Source: Halothiobacillus neapolitanus (GTDB taxonomy: Bacteria > Pseudomonadota > Gammaproteobacteria > Halothiobacillales > Halothiobacillaceae). From it: a stretch of 8,662 nt of DNA. Below are positions 1 through 6,602 of this stretch, piece by piece; the stretch's first letter is position 1; each line of letters starts with the position of its first letter. The stretch is from the NCBI GenBank assembly GCA_020721485.1, contig DYMR01000078.1:1-8662 (forward strand). Reading direction: 5' to 3'. The position numbers and the translations under genes were made by a program. The notes under the pieces were generated by a model. The model searched no databases, was not told the origin of the DNA, and worked only from the letters and a program-made list of their open reading frames with translations.

Positions 1-191
1 TGGCCTCGACCTTGGGCAAAAACCCGATTCTCGTCACCGCGCTCAATCCCATCATCGGCTATGAACTGGGCGCAAAAATCGCCAAACGCGCCTACCAAGA
101 ACAGCGCAGCGTGCGAGAAATTGCCCGGGAAATGACCGAATTGACCGACGCACAATTGGATGAGTTGCTCGATCCCGTTAGGATGACCTGA
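1..191 (+). CDS. fumC: Class II fumarate hydratase, C-terminal end (partial)
   Basis: Only the last 62 codons are present, read from position 3 to the TGA at 189-191; the start lies upstream of the window. The visible part is the small C-terminal domain of the fumarase/aspartase superfamily. It has the hallmark run VTALNPIIGYELGAKIAKRA, then a helical stretch (SVREIAREMTELTDAQLDELL) and the common ending DPxxMT. Class II fumarase interconverts fumarate and malate in the TCA cycle in the cytoplasm. The catalytic residues lie upstream and cannot be checked. Aspartate ammonia-lyase shares this domain and is the main alternative, but the VTALNP-IGYE and LDPxRMT pattern fits FumC better. The gene is convergent with the efflux operon and separated from it by a strong terminator, so it is functionally independent of the rest of the window. 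Confidence 0.75.
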   Translation, partial: ASTLGKNPILVTALNPIIGYELGAKIAKRAYQEQRSVREIAREMTELTDAQLDELLDPVRMT

Positions 192-212
192 GTTTTCCGT
201 GTTCAGATAAAT

Positions 213-243
213 AAAAAACGCACGAAGTACCGTGCGTTTTTTT
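213..243. terminator. Bidirectional intrinsic terminator between fumC and the efflux operon
   Basis: The stem AAAAAACGCACG (213-224) pairs perfectly over 12 bp with CGTGCGTTTTTT (231-242) around the 6-nt loop AAGTAC, and seven T residues run from 237 to 243. Because the left arm starts with six A residues, the minus-strand transcript also ends its hairpin with a U run. It can therefore end fumC transcription 22 nt after the fumC stop, and efflux-operon transcription about 30 nt after the permease stop at 274. Confidence 0.93.
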
Positions 244-273
244 GCAATTCAACAGCCTGTTAACTGCCTGAAT

Positions 274-3200
274 TTATGCGGTTTGGTGGGTAGGCTCTTC
301 GGTTTTCGGGGGATGGGATTTAGCCAAATCATGCCCCAGCAGCATGTAGACCCCCGGCACGATAAACAGGGTGAAGAAGGTGCCGATGCCGAGGCCCGAG
401 GCGATGACCAGTCCGAGGTCGAAGCGGCTGACGGCGCCAGCGCCGGTCGCCATAATCAGCGGGATGACGCCGAGCACCATGGCGAAGGTGGTCATCAGAA
501 TCGGGCGCAGGCGCAAGCCGGCCGCTTCGATGATGGCGGCGCGTTTGCTCATGCCGGCCTTTTGCAGGTTGTTGGCGAACTCGACGATCAAAATCCCGTG
601 TTTCGAGATCAGGCCGATCAGGGTCACGAGCCCCACTTCGGTGTAGATATTCAGTGTCGCGCGACCGATGCCGAGGTTGATGAAGATCAGCGCGCCGGCA
701 ATCGACATGGGCACCGAGACCAGAATGATGATCGGGTCGCGGAAGCTTTCAAACTGCGCGGCCAGCACCAGGTAGATGATGATGATGGCGAACAGGAAGG
801 TGAGCGCCATGCCGCCGGATTCTTGCATGAATTGCCGCGAGGGGCCGGCATAGTCATAGCTGTAGCCCTGCGGTAGGGTGGCTTTGGCCAATGCGGCCAG
901 TTTTTCCAATGCCACGCCTTGCGGAATGGTCGGGAAATTTACCCCTTGGATGGTGGCGGCGTTTTCTTGCTGGAAGTGGTTGATGGATTCCGGTTCGACC
1001 GTGGTTTTCAGCGTGACGACGGTTGAGAGCGGCACCATTTGCCCATTGCTGGCGCGCAGGTAGTAGTTTTTGAGATCCGTCGGGTTCAGCCGGTATTGCT
1101 GCGCCACCTGCGGAATCACTTTGTAGGAACGACCCGAAAGCTCAAAGTAATTGACATAACCGCCGCTCAGCATGGCCGAGAGCGCCGACCCAATATCCTG
1201 CATATTCAGCCCAAGCTGGGCGGCCAAACTGCGGTTGATTTCCACGGTGGCCTGCGGCAAATCAATACGCAGATCGGTTTGCAGGAAGATGAAATCACCG
1301 GATTTCAGGGCTTCACCCAGAAAATCATTGGCAACCTTGAATAGCTGGTCGAACGGCTGGGTGGTGGTAATCACAAACTGCACCGGAAAGCCGCGCGCGC
1401 CCGGCAGCGAAGGCGGCTGGAACACGGCATTTTGCGTGCCGGCAATTTGACCGAGTTTTTGTTGCACCACCGGCTGAAGTTGGCTCGCGGTTTTGCTGCG
1501 TTCATCCCAAGGTTTTAGCACCATGCCGCTGATGACTTGCGTGGGCGTGTTGAGCTGGAACACATGATCGGTTTCCGGGAACGAGGAGAAATCCTTGTTG
1601 ACCTGATCGGCATAGAGTTCGCGTTGCGCCAGCGTGGCGGTGGGCGAGTTGAACGCGATGGAAATCAAGACGCCCTGATCTTCTTGCGGCGCCAGTTCGG
1701 TCATAGAGGTCGTATAGAGGAAGTAAATGCCGCCGAGCATCAGCACGACAAACACGGCAATTACCGACAGATGCTTGAGTACGCCATCGAGCCGGCGTTG
1801 ATAGCGGCGATGCAGTCCTTCAAAGCGGCCATCCAACCACAGCACCAGCCGATCTTGCCAACTGCCGCCTTCCTTTTTCGGCGCGCGTAGCAAGCTGCGG
1901 CACATCATGGGCGACAGGGTGAGCGCCACAATCGCCGACATGGTGACCGCGCCCACGAGCGTGAAGGCGAATTCGGTGAAGAGCGCGCCGGTTAAGCCTT
2001 GCATGAAGCCAATCGGCACATAGACGGCGATGAGCACCACGGTCATGGCCAGAATCGGGCTGGCGAGTTCGCGCGCCGCTTGTGTGGCGGCGGCCATCGG
2101 GCTGGCGCCTTCTTCGAGGTGTCGGCTGACATTTTCGACGACGATAATGGCATCATCCACGACAAGGCCAATCGCCAACACAAAGGCGAGCAAAGTCAAT
2201 AGGTTAATGGAATAGCCGAGCATCAGCATCACGCCGAATGTGCCGATGAGGGACAGCGGAATGGCGATGATCGGAATCAAGACCGCGCGAACCGAGCCCA
2301 AGAACACGAACACCACCAGGGTGACGATCAAAATCGCCTCGCCCAAAGTTTTGATGACTTCGTCGATGGAGGAGTGCACGAATTTGGTGGAGTCGTACAC
2401 GATGTTGGCTTTCAGGCCGTCGGGTAGCTGGCTTTCGATGTCGGGCATGGCGGCGCGCACGCGCTTGATCACATCCAACAAATTGGCGCCGGGCGCGACT
2501 TGAATGCCGATGTACACGGCTTTGCGGCCATCAAACGAGACGCTGGAATCGTAATCGTCGGCACCCAAGGTGACTTTGGCGACATCTTCCAGCCGCACCT
2601 CGGCACCATTGTTTTGCTTGAGAATCAGCCGCTTGAATTGATCCAGTGAGTCCAAGGCGGTCGAGGCATTCAGGTTGACCTGCACCATCTGCCCCTTGGT
2701 TTGGCCGCTGGCAGAAAGGTAGTTGTTGGCGGCCAGGGCGCTGTACACATCGGCGGCGGTCAAGCCCACGGCGGCGAGTTTTTGCGGATCCAGCCAGGCG
2801 CGCAGGGCGAAGTTTTTGGCGCCGAGAATTTCAGCGGTTTGTACGCCGTCCACCGATTGCAATTTCGGCTGCACCGAGCGCACCACATAATCGGTGACTT
2901 GGTTGGGCTTCAAGACATCGCTGTAAAAGCCGATGTACATCGCATCAATCGTTTGACCGACCGCGACGGACAGCACCGGCTTTTGCGCCTGCGGTGGCAA
3001 TTGGTTCAACACCGAGTTGACCTTGGTGTTGATCTCGGTCAGCGCCTTGTTGGGGTCGTAATTCAGCCGCAGATTGGCGGTGATGCTGCTCACGCCCTGC
3101 GAGCTGGTCGAGGTCATGTAATCAATGCCGTTGGCCTGCGCGATGGCATTTTCCAGCGGGGTGGTGATGAAACTCGCCACCAAGTTCGCATCGGCGCCGG

Positions 3201-3396
3201 GGTAGGCGGTGCTGACGGTCACGACAGCGTTTTCGGTGAAGGGGTATTGCAGTACCGGCAACAGGCCGAACGAACGCAGGCCGAGTACCAGCAGCACGAG
3301 GCTGACCACAATCGCCAGCACGGGGCGGGCAACGAAAATATCGGTGAATTTGCGTTGGGACGCGGACGGGTTACTCATTCCGGAAGGGCTACTCAT
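274..3396 (-). CDS. RND multidrug efflux transporter, inner-membrane permease (AcrB/HAE-1 type)
   Basis: This 1040-residue protein has the usual length of HAE-1 RND permeases, which work as trimers that export hydrophobic or amphiphilic compounds using proton influx. The N-terminus (FTDIFVARPVLAIVVSLVLL, residues 17-36) forms TM1. A first periplasmic porter loop covers about 45-340, TM2-6 about 345-500, a second porter loop about 565-855, and TM8-12 about 862-1022. The proton-relay residues are present: D414 and D415 in TM4 (GLVVDDAIIVVENV), K932 in TM10 (SKHGILIVEFA), and R962 and T969 in TM11 (LRLRPILMTTFAM), matching AcrB D407, D408, K940, R971 and T978. The start ATG overlaps the preceding gene's stop as ATGA, with GAAGGA just upstream, so it is translationally coupled to the fusion protein. 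A second ATG at codon 7 is possible. Substrate specificity cannot be read from the sequence, so no Mex-type name is given. Confidence 0.96.
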   Translation of the reverse strand: MSSPSGMSNPSASQRKFTDIFVARPVLAIVVSLVLLVLGLRSFGLLPVLQYPFTENAVVTVSTAYPGADANLVASFITTPLENAIAQANGIDYMTSTSSQGVSSITANLRLNYDPNKALTEINTKVNSVLNQLPPQAQKPVLSVAVGQTIDAMYIGFYSDVLKPNQVTDYVVRSVQPKLQSVDGVQTAEILGAKNFALRAWLDPQKLAAVGLTAADVYSALAANNYLSASGQTKGQMVQVNLNASTALDSLDQFKRLILKQNNGAEVRLEDVAKVTLGADDYDSSVSFDGRKAVYIGIQVAPGANLLDVIKRVRAAMPDIESQLPDGLKANIVYDSTKFVHSSIDEVIKTLGEAILIVTLVVFVFLGSVRAVLIPIIAIPLSLIGTFGVMLMLGYSINLLTLLAFVLAIGLVVDDAIIVVENVSRHLEEGASPMAAATQAARELASPILAMTVVLIAVYVPIGFMQGLTGALFTEFAFTLVGAVTMSAIVALTLSPMMCRSLLRAPKKEGGSWQDRLVLWLDGRFEGLHRRYQRRLDGVLKHLSVIAVFVVLMLGGIYFLYTTSMTELAPQEDQGVLISIAFNSPTATLAQRELYADQVNKDFSSFPETDHVFQLNTPTQVISGMVLKPWDERSKTASQLQPVVQQKLGQIAGTQNAVFQPPSLPGARGFPVQFVITTTQPFDQLFKVANDFLGEALKSGDFIFLQTDLRIDLPQATVEINRSLAAQLGLNMQDIGSALSAMLSGGYVNYFELSGRSYKVIPQVAQQYRLNPTDLKNYYLRASNGQMVPLSTVVTLKTTVEPESINHFQQENAATIQGVNFPTIPQGVALEKLAALAKATLPQGYSYDYAGPSRQFMQESGGMALTFLFAIIIIYLVLAAQFESFRDPIIILVSVPMSIAGALIFINLGIGRATLNIYTEVGLVTLIGLISKHGILIVEFANNLQKAGMSKRAAIIEAAGLRLRPILMTTFAMVLGVIPLIMATGAGAVSRFDLGLVIASGLGIGTFFTLFIVPGVYMLLGHDLAKSHPPKTEEPTHQTA

Positions 3397-4535
3397 TCGT
3401 CCTTCACCTCAGGATGCGGGTTGTTGGCCGGTTCAATTTGGTTGTTGATAATGACCGGCACGCCGTTGCGGAGTTTGATTTGCCCGGCGGTGACGACGGT
3501 TTCACCGGCTTTCAGGCCGCTGAGGATCGCGGTTTGATCGCCCCGAGTCAGGCCGGTGGTCACGAAGCGTTGTTCGGCGATTAACTGCGGTTTGCCTTCG
3601 GCATTCTTGCCCTTGTCCACGACGATGAACACCGTGCTGCCATACGGGTTGTAGGCGACGGCGGTGGTCGGCAGGGTCAGGAAAGATTCGGGCGCACCCT
3701 GCGACAAACTGGCCGTGGCGAACACGCCGGGCAGCAGTTTGCCGTCGGGGTTGGCGATTTCTGCGCGCACGGTCAAGTTGCGGGTGGTGGTATCGACTTG
3801 CGGTTCAATCGCACTGATTTTGCCGTTGAAGGTTGTGCCGGGTACGGCATTGGTTTGCACGCTGAGCGGGTCGCCGACTTGGATGAGGTGCAGTTCGGAT
3901 TGCGGAATTTTGAAATCCAAATACATCGGGTCGAGGTGCTGCAAGCTGACCACGGCCGTGCCGGCGGCAAGGAATTGCCCCAAATCAATTTGACGAATCC
4001 CGAGCGTGCCGCTGAACGGCGCCCGCAGGGTTTTCTGCGCGATCAAGGCATTTTGCGCGTCGAGTTGCGCTTGGCTGCTCTTGAGCGTTGCCTCGTCGCC
4101 GTCGATCACGGCCTGACTGACGGCTTGGATTTTAAGCTGTGCCCGATCCCGTTTGAGGTTTTGTTCGGCCAGCGCCACATTCGCTTGCAGTTGCGGCAAT
4201 TGCGCCTTGAGCGGATCGGCGTTCAATTCGAGCAGCACTTGACCGGCCTTGACCGTCGCGCCCGATTTGAAATGAATCGCCTTGATGAGGCCGGATACTT
4301 CGGTGGTGAGTTGCGTTGATTGCACCGCGCGCAGAGTGCCAATCGCATCAATTTTCGGTTGCCAATCGCTGGGTTCGACCACGGTGGTCGAAATGGTTTG
4401 CGGCGGCATGCCGTGGCCGCGAATGGCCTTGTCGATCATCTTGTTACGAAAGAGCTGGAAGCCGTAAATGCCGCCAAAAACCAGCGCAACCAGTAGCAGC
4501 ATGACAATCATGCGGGTGGGGGTACCTTTGGTCAT
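3393..4535 (-). CDS. RND efflux periplasmic adaptor (membrane fusion protein)
   Basis: This 380-residue HlyD/AcrA-family adaptor bridges the RND permease and the outer-membrane channel. Residues 9-27 form a single N-terminal hydrophobic segment with no lipobox cysteine, so it is probably anchored by an uncleaved helix rather than by lipid. The two lipoyl half-motifs lie at about 80-105 (VSGLIKAIHFKSGATVKAGQ) and 170-198 (LRAPFSGTLGIRQIDLGQFL). They flank a fairly short alpha-helical hairpin (about 106-168, rich in Gln, Ala and Leu). A beta-barrel domain (about 203-280, LDFKIPQSELHLIQVG) and a membrane-proximal domain (about 285-365) follow. It is the middle gene of the operon. Its ATG overlaps the channel gene's stop (ATGA), and its own stop overlaps the permease start in the same way. 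A GGAG sits 11 nt before its start, so initiation probably relies largely on coupling. Confidence 0.95.
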   Translation of the reverse strand: MTKGTPTRMIVMLLLVALVFGGIYGFQLFRNKMIDKAIRGHGMPPQTISTTVVEPSDWQPKIDAIGTLRAVQSTQLTTEVSGLIKAIHFKSGATVKAGQVLLELNADPLKAQLPQLQANVALAEQNLKRDRAQLKIQAVSQAVIDGDEATLKSSQAQLDAQNALIAQKTLRAPFSGTLGIRQIDLGQFLAAGTAVVSLQHLDPMYLDFKIPQSELHLIQVGDPLSVQTNAVPGTTFNGKISAIEPQVDTTTRNLTVRAEIANPDGKLLPGVFATASLSQGAPESFLTLPTTAVAYNPYGSTVFIVVDKGKNAEGKPQLIAEQRFVTTGLTRGDQTAILSGLKAGETVVTAGQIKLRNGVPVIINNQIEPANNPHPEVKDE

Positions 4536-6223
4536 GGGGTGACAGTCTCCGGCAAATCATGGGGATGTGAAGGGGTGAGGGGGGCGGGCGCCGTGGCGCT
4601 GTGCTGATCTTTACTGGGCAGCGTGTCGCTGCCCTGATCTTTCTCGGGCAGCGTGGTGCTGCTCTGATCTTTCTTGGGCAGCGTGTCGCTGCCCTGATCT
4701 TTCTTGGGCAGCGTGTCGCTGCTCTGATCTTTATGGGGTAGCGTGGTGCTGCCCATGGCCTGATACAGCGCGACCGAGTCGGTCAAGCGCTGCATGCGTG
4801 CGGCCAGCGTCAGCAGGCGCGTTTGTTGCACTTGCTGTTGCGCGGTGAGTAATTGCAGCGCCGTGGCCGAGCCGAGCTTGAGTTGTTGTTCGGTCAAAGC
4901 GAGCGAATCTTGCGCCGCCGATTGTGCCGCCACCTGCGCATTCAGCGTGTGGGCGTCAATCTCGACCGCTCGCAAGGCATCGGCGGTGTTGCGTAAACCG
5001 TCCAGCACGGCTTGCTGATAATTCGCCGCCGCTTCAGACAGTGCCGCCTTGGCTCCTTCTGCGCCGGCTTTTAAGCCGCCATTGAACAGCGGCTGCGTGA
5101 TGCCGCTAATCAAACTCCAGATGATCGAATCGGCATTGAACAGCGCCGCCGGGGTGAGGGCTTGCGAGCCCAGCGTGGCGCTCAAATTGATTTGCGGATA
5201 CAGGTTCGACAGCGCCACACCATATTGCGCGCTGGCGACATGCAGTAACGAATTTGCCGCAGCAATATCTGGCCGCGCCGCAACCCACGCTGAAGGCACC
5301 ACCACCGGCAAGGTGGCGGGCAGCGTGAATTGAGCGAGCGAGAACTGGGGAATGGCGGCATTGGCCGGTAATTGCCCCGTCAAACTGGCCAGCAGGTGAT
5401 CGGTCTGAGCGCGCTTGAATTGCAAGGGCGGCAAGGTTGCGGCGGTTTGCGCGCGTTGGGTTTTCAGTGACAGCACATCCGCACGGGTGGCTGCGCCCAG
5501 CGCCAGTTTTGCGCTCATCAGCTCAATTTGCCGATCTTGATCCGCCAAAATGGCTTGCGTGGTGTGAATCTGATCGTTCAACATCGCCTGCGTCATCGCC
5601 TGCACCGCAATGTTGCCCGCGAGGCTGAGGCGCGCCGCTGCCAGCTCATAGTGCTGATAATCGGCCTGAGCGGCGAGCGCTTCGAGCGTGCGCCGGTTGC
5701 CGCCAAATAAATCCAAGTTGTAACTGACCGACAAGCCCGCGTGGTACAGCGCGAATTGGCGTTTGCCGCCTTCCTGCCCCATTTGCGAGTTGTTGCTGCC
5801 TTGTTCCTGCCCGGTAAAACTGCCATTGACCTGCGGCAATTGCGTGGCGCCCGCTTGGGCTTGGTAGGCTTTTCGGGCCTGTTCGAGCCGTGCTTGGGCG
5901 GCGGTCAGCGATGGGCTGTTTTGCAGAGCCTGCGTGATTAAGGCATCCAGCGCGGGGTTGTTAAACGATTGCCACCAAAAACCCGAGACGGGGTTGGGCG
6001 AGAAGGTTTGCGATTGCCCCTGCGCCGTGCCTGCGGTGGCTTGGGTTTGGGCGGGCAGCGCTTGCGGTGTGTAGTGCTCCGCCTTGGGCGCTGCCGGAGC
6101 CGAGAAATTCGGACCGACAGCCGCACAACCGGAAAGCCCCAAAATCAGCGCAACCGAGAGTGCATGCAATGGCCACGCGCGGCGCGGCAAACAAACGGGG
6201 GAGTGCACAGCGGGCATCTTCAA
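4532..6223 (-). CDS. Outer-membrane efflux lipoprotein (NodT/OprM family) with repetitive C-terminal tail
   Basis: This 563-residue channel is the first gene of the efflux operon. It has a lipoprotein signal peptide (Arg14-Arg15, a hydrophobic stretch at 19-30, lipobox LSGC with Cys33), followed by the NodT-typical AAVGPNF. Two OEP repeats follow, with family motifs such as WWQSFNNPALDALI (83-96), SYNLDLFGG (167-175), WVAARPDI (313-320) and LYPQINLSA (341-349). It should form the trimeric beta-barrel and alpha-tunnel exit duct of the pump. Family members normally end near LYQAxGGGW; here that point is LYQAMG (486-491), after which comes a tail of about 72 residues. The tail consists of five 10-residue repeats and a Pro/His-rich end. 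I place the start at TTG (6223), because an AGGAG lies 5 nt upstream. An in-frame ATG two codons on (6217) is 11 nt from that site and is the alternative. Confidence 0.93.
   Translation of the reverse strand: MKMPAVHSPVCLPRRAWPLHALSVALILGLSGCAAVGPNFSAPAAPKAEHYTPQALPAQTQATAGTAQGQSQTFSPNPVSGFWWQSFNNPALDALITQALQNSPSLTAAQARLEQARKAYQAQAGATQLPQVNGSFTGQEQGSNNSQMGQEGGKRQFALYHAGLSVSYNLDLFGGNRRTLEALAAQADYQHYELAAARLSLAGNIAVQAMTQAMLNDQIHTTQAILADQDRQIELMSAKLALGAATRADVLSLKTQRAQTAATLPPLQFKRAQTDHLLASLTGQLPANAAIPQFSLAQFTLPATLPVVVPSAWVAARPDIAAANSLLHVASAQYGVALSNLYPQINLSATLGSQALTPAALFNADSIIWSLISGITQPLFNGGLKAGAEGAKAALSEAAANYQQAVLDGLRNTADALRAVEIDAHTLNAQVAAQSAAQDSLALTEQQLKLGSATALQLLTAQQQVQQTRLLTLAARMQRLTDSVALYQAMGSTTLPHKDQSSDTLPKKDQGSDTLPKKDQSSTTLPEKDQGSDTLPSKDQHSATAPAPLTPSHPHDLPETVTP
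4604..4753 (-). repeat. Five 30-bp in-frame tandem repeats in the 3' end of the channel gene
   Basis: Five consecutive 30-bp units encode GSTTLPHKDQ, SSDTLPKKDQ, GSDTLPKKDQ, SSTTLPEKDQ and GSDTLPSKDQ (consensus [GS]S[TD]TLPxKDQ, residues 491-540). A degenerate sixth unit (HSATAP) follows at 4586-4603. Each unit carries one GATC site at the same phase (starting at 4606, 4636, 4666, 4696 and 4726). The copies differ at few positions, which points to recent expansion by slippage or unequal exchange. The unit length is a multiple of three, so copy-number change would keep the frame. Confidence 0.95.
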
Positions 6224-6228
6224 TGAGG

Positions 6229-6233
6229 CTCCT
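6229..6233 (-). promoter_or_regulatory. Ribosome binding site deciding the channel gene start
   Basis: On the minus strand AGGAG lies 5 nt upstream of TTG at 6223 and 11 nt upstream of the in-frame ATG at 6217. The spacing favours TTG, though both would give a workable signal peptide. Confidence 0.6.
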
Positions 6234-6429
6234 AAAAAATGTCCTGCGAATGAACGAGTCAGCGGGCGAGTGACGGGTGCAAGCGGTGAAGACTAGAAAA
6301 TCCTAGCGGGTTTTGCCAGTGCCGCATCATTTTGAGTGGTTCAAATGGGGCGAGTGAAGAGTGACCGCGCAGCCATCCATCTTTCGTGATGCTAAAGGAT
6401 TTCCGAGTACGGCACTCAGCTTAAGCGTA

Positions 6430-6459
6430 AAGATAGCATGCTAATGATTTTTTGCTCAA
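6430..6459 (-). promoter_or_regulatory. Candidate sigma-70 promoter of the efflux operon
   Basis: On the minus strand there is a -35 box TTGAGC (6459-6454), an 18-bp spacer, and a -10 box TATCTT (6435-6430) preceded by TGC, giving an extended -10 (TGnTATnnT). Transcription would start near 6422, about 200 nt before the channel gene. A perfect 10-bp palindrome, TAGCATGCTA (6434-6443), overlaps the upstream edge of the -10 box and is a plausible operator. No regulator gene is visible nearby. Confidence 0.55.
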
Positions 6460-6558
6460 CGCATTTTTTGGCATGTTTATGGCCGATTGATTGGCAGTGA
6501 GCCGCCCGCATGAGAAGGCGCGGGGGAGGGCGCGCAGACATTTGGCGCGTAGACCATC

Positions 6559-6602
6559 GTTGAAGTGCCGTTGAGGCGCCGTTGAACTGCCGTTATACAG
6601 CC
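6559..6602. repeat. 11-bp tandem repeats at the siaD 3' end
   Basis: Three units, GTTGAAGTGCC, GTTGAGGCGCC and GTTGAACTGCC (6559-6591), are followed by a degenerate fourth, GTTATACAGCC (6592-6602), which contains the siaD stop codon. The period is about one helical turn. The function is unknown; it may be a protein-binding array or simply slippage. Confidence 0.8.

Larger units (their letters stand above)
6224..6592. other. Gene-free region between siaD and the efflux operon
   Basis: This 369-bp stretch holds no convincing gene. From the siaD side it contains an 11-bp tandem repeat (6559-6602), a GC-rich segment (about 6495-6540) that forms only a weak hairpin without a U run, and an AT-rich block with a promoter candidate (6430-6459). 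A transcribed leader of roughly 200 nt would then precede the channel gene. In the AT-rich block the 8-mer ATTTTTTG occurs twice (6447-6454 and 6463-6470). The leader includes a near-palindrome, CTAGAAAATCCTAG (6293-6306). An open frame running from within siaD to 6421 has no recognisable protein features. Confidence 0.7.

Noticed and set aside
232..876. A 214-codon open frame on the plus strand
   Set aside because: It is antisense to the permease 3' end, begins inside the terminator hairpin, and has a composition rich in Asp, Gln, Gly and His with no domain pattern.
2701..3537. A 278-codon open frame on the plus strand
   Set aside because: It lies antisense to the RND permease and adaptor, whose motifs are unmistakable. 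The translation is a low-complexity His/Gln/Gly/Arg mix typical of the reverse of GC-rich coding DNA.
4604..4753. Regular 30-bp repeats as a CRISPR array
   Set aside because: The units abut each other without spacers and are translated in frame as part of the channel protein.
6495..6540. GC-rich inverted repeat after siaD as a terminator
   Set aside because: Only about 5 bp pair (CCCGC with GCGGG, loop of 10) and no U run follows, so it is not a convincing intrinsic terminator.
6559..6602. 11-bp repeats as replication-origin iterons
   Set aside because: No initiator gene, DnaA boxes or adjacent AT-rich melting region accompany them, and the setting is an ordinary chromosomal gene cluster.
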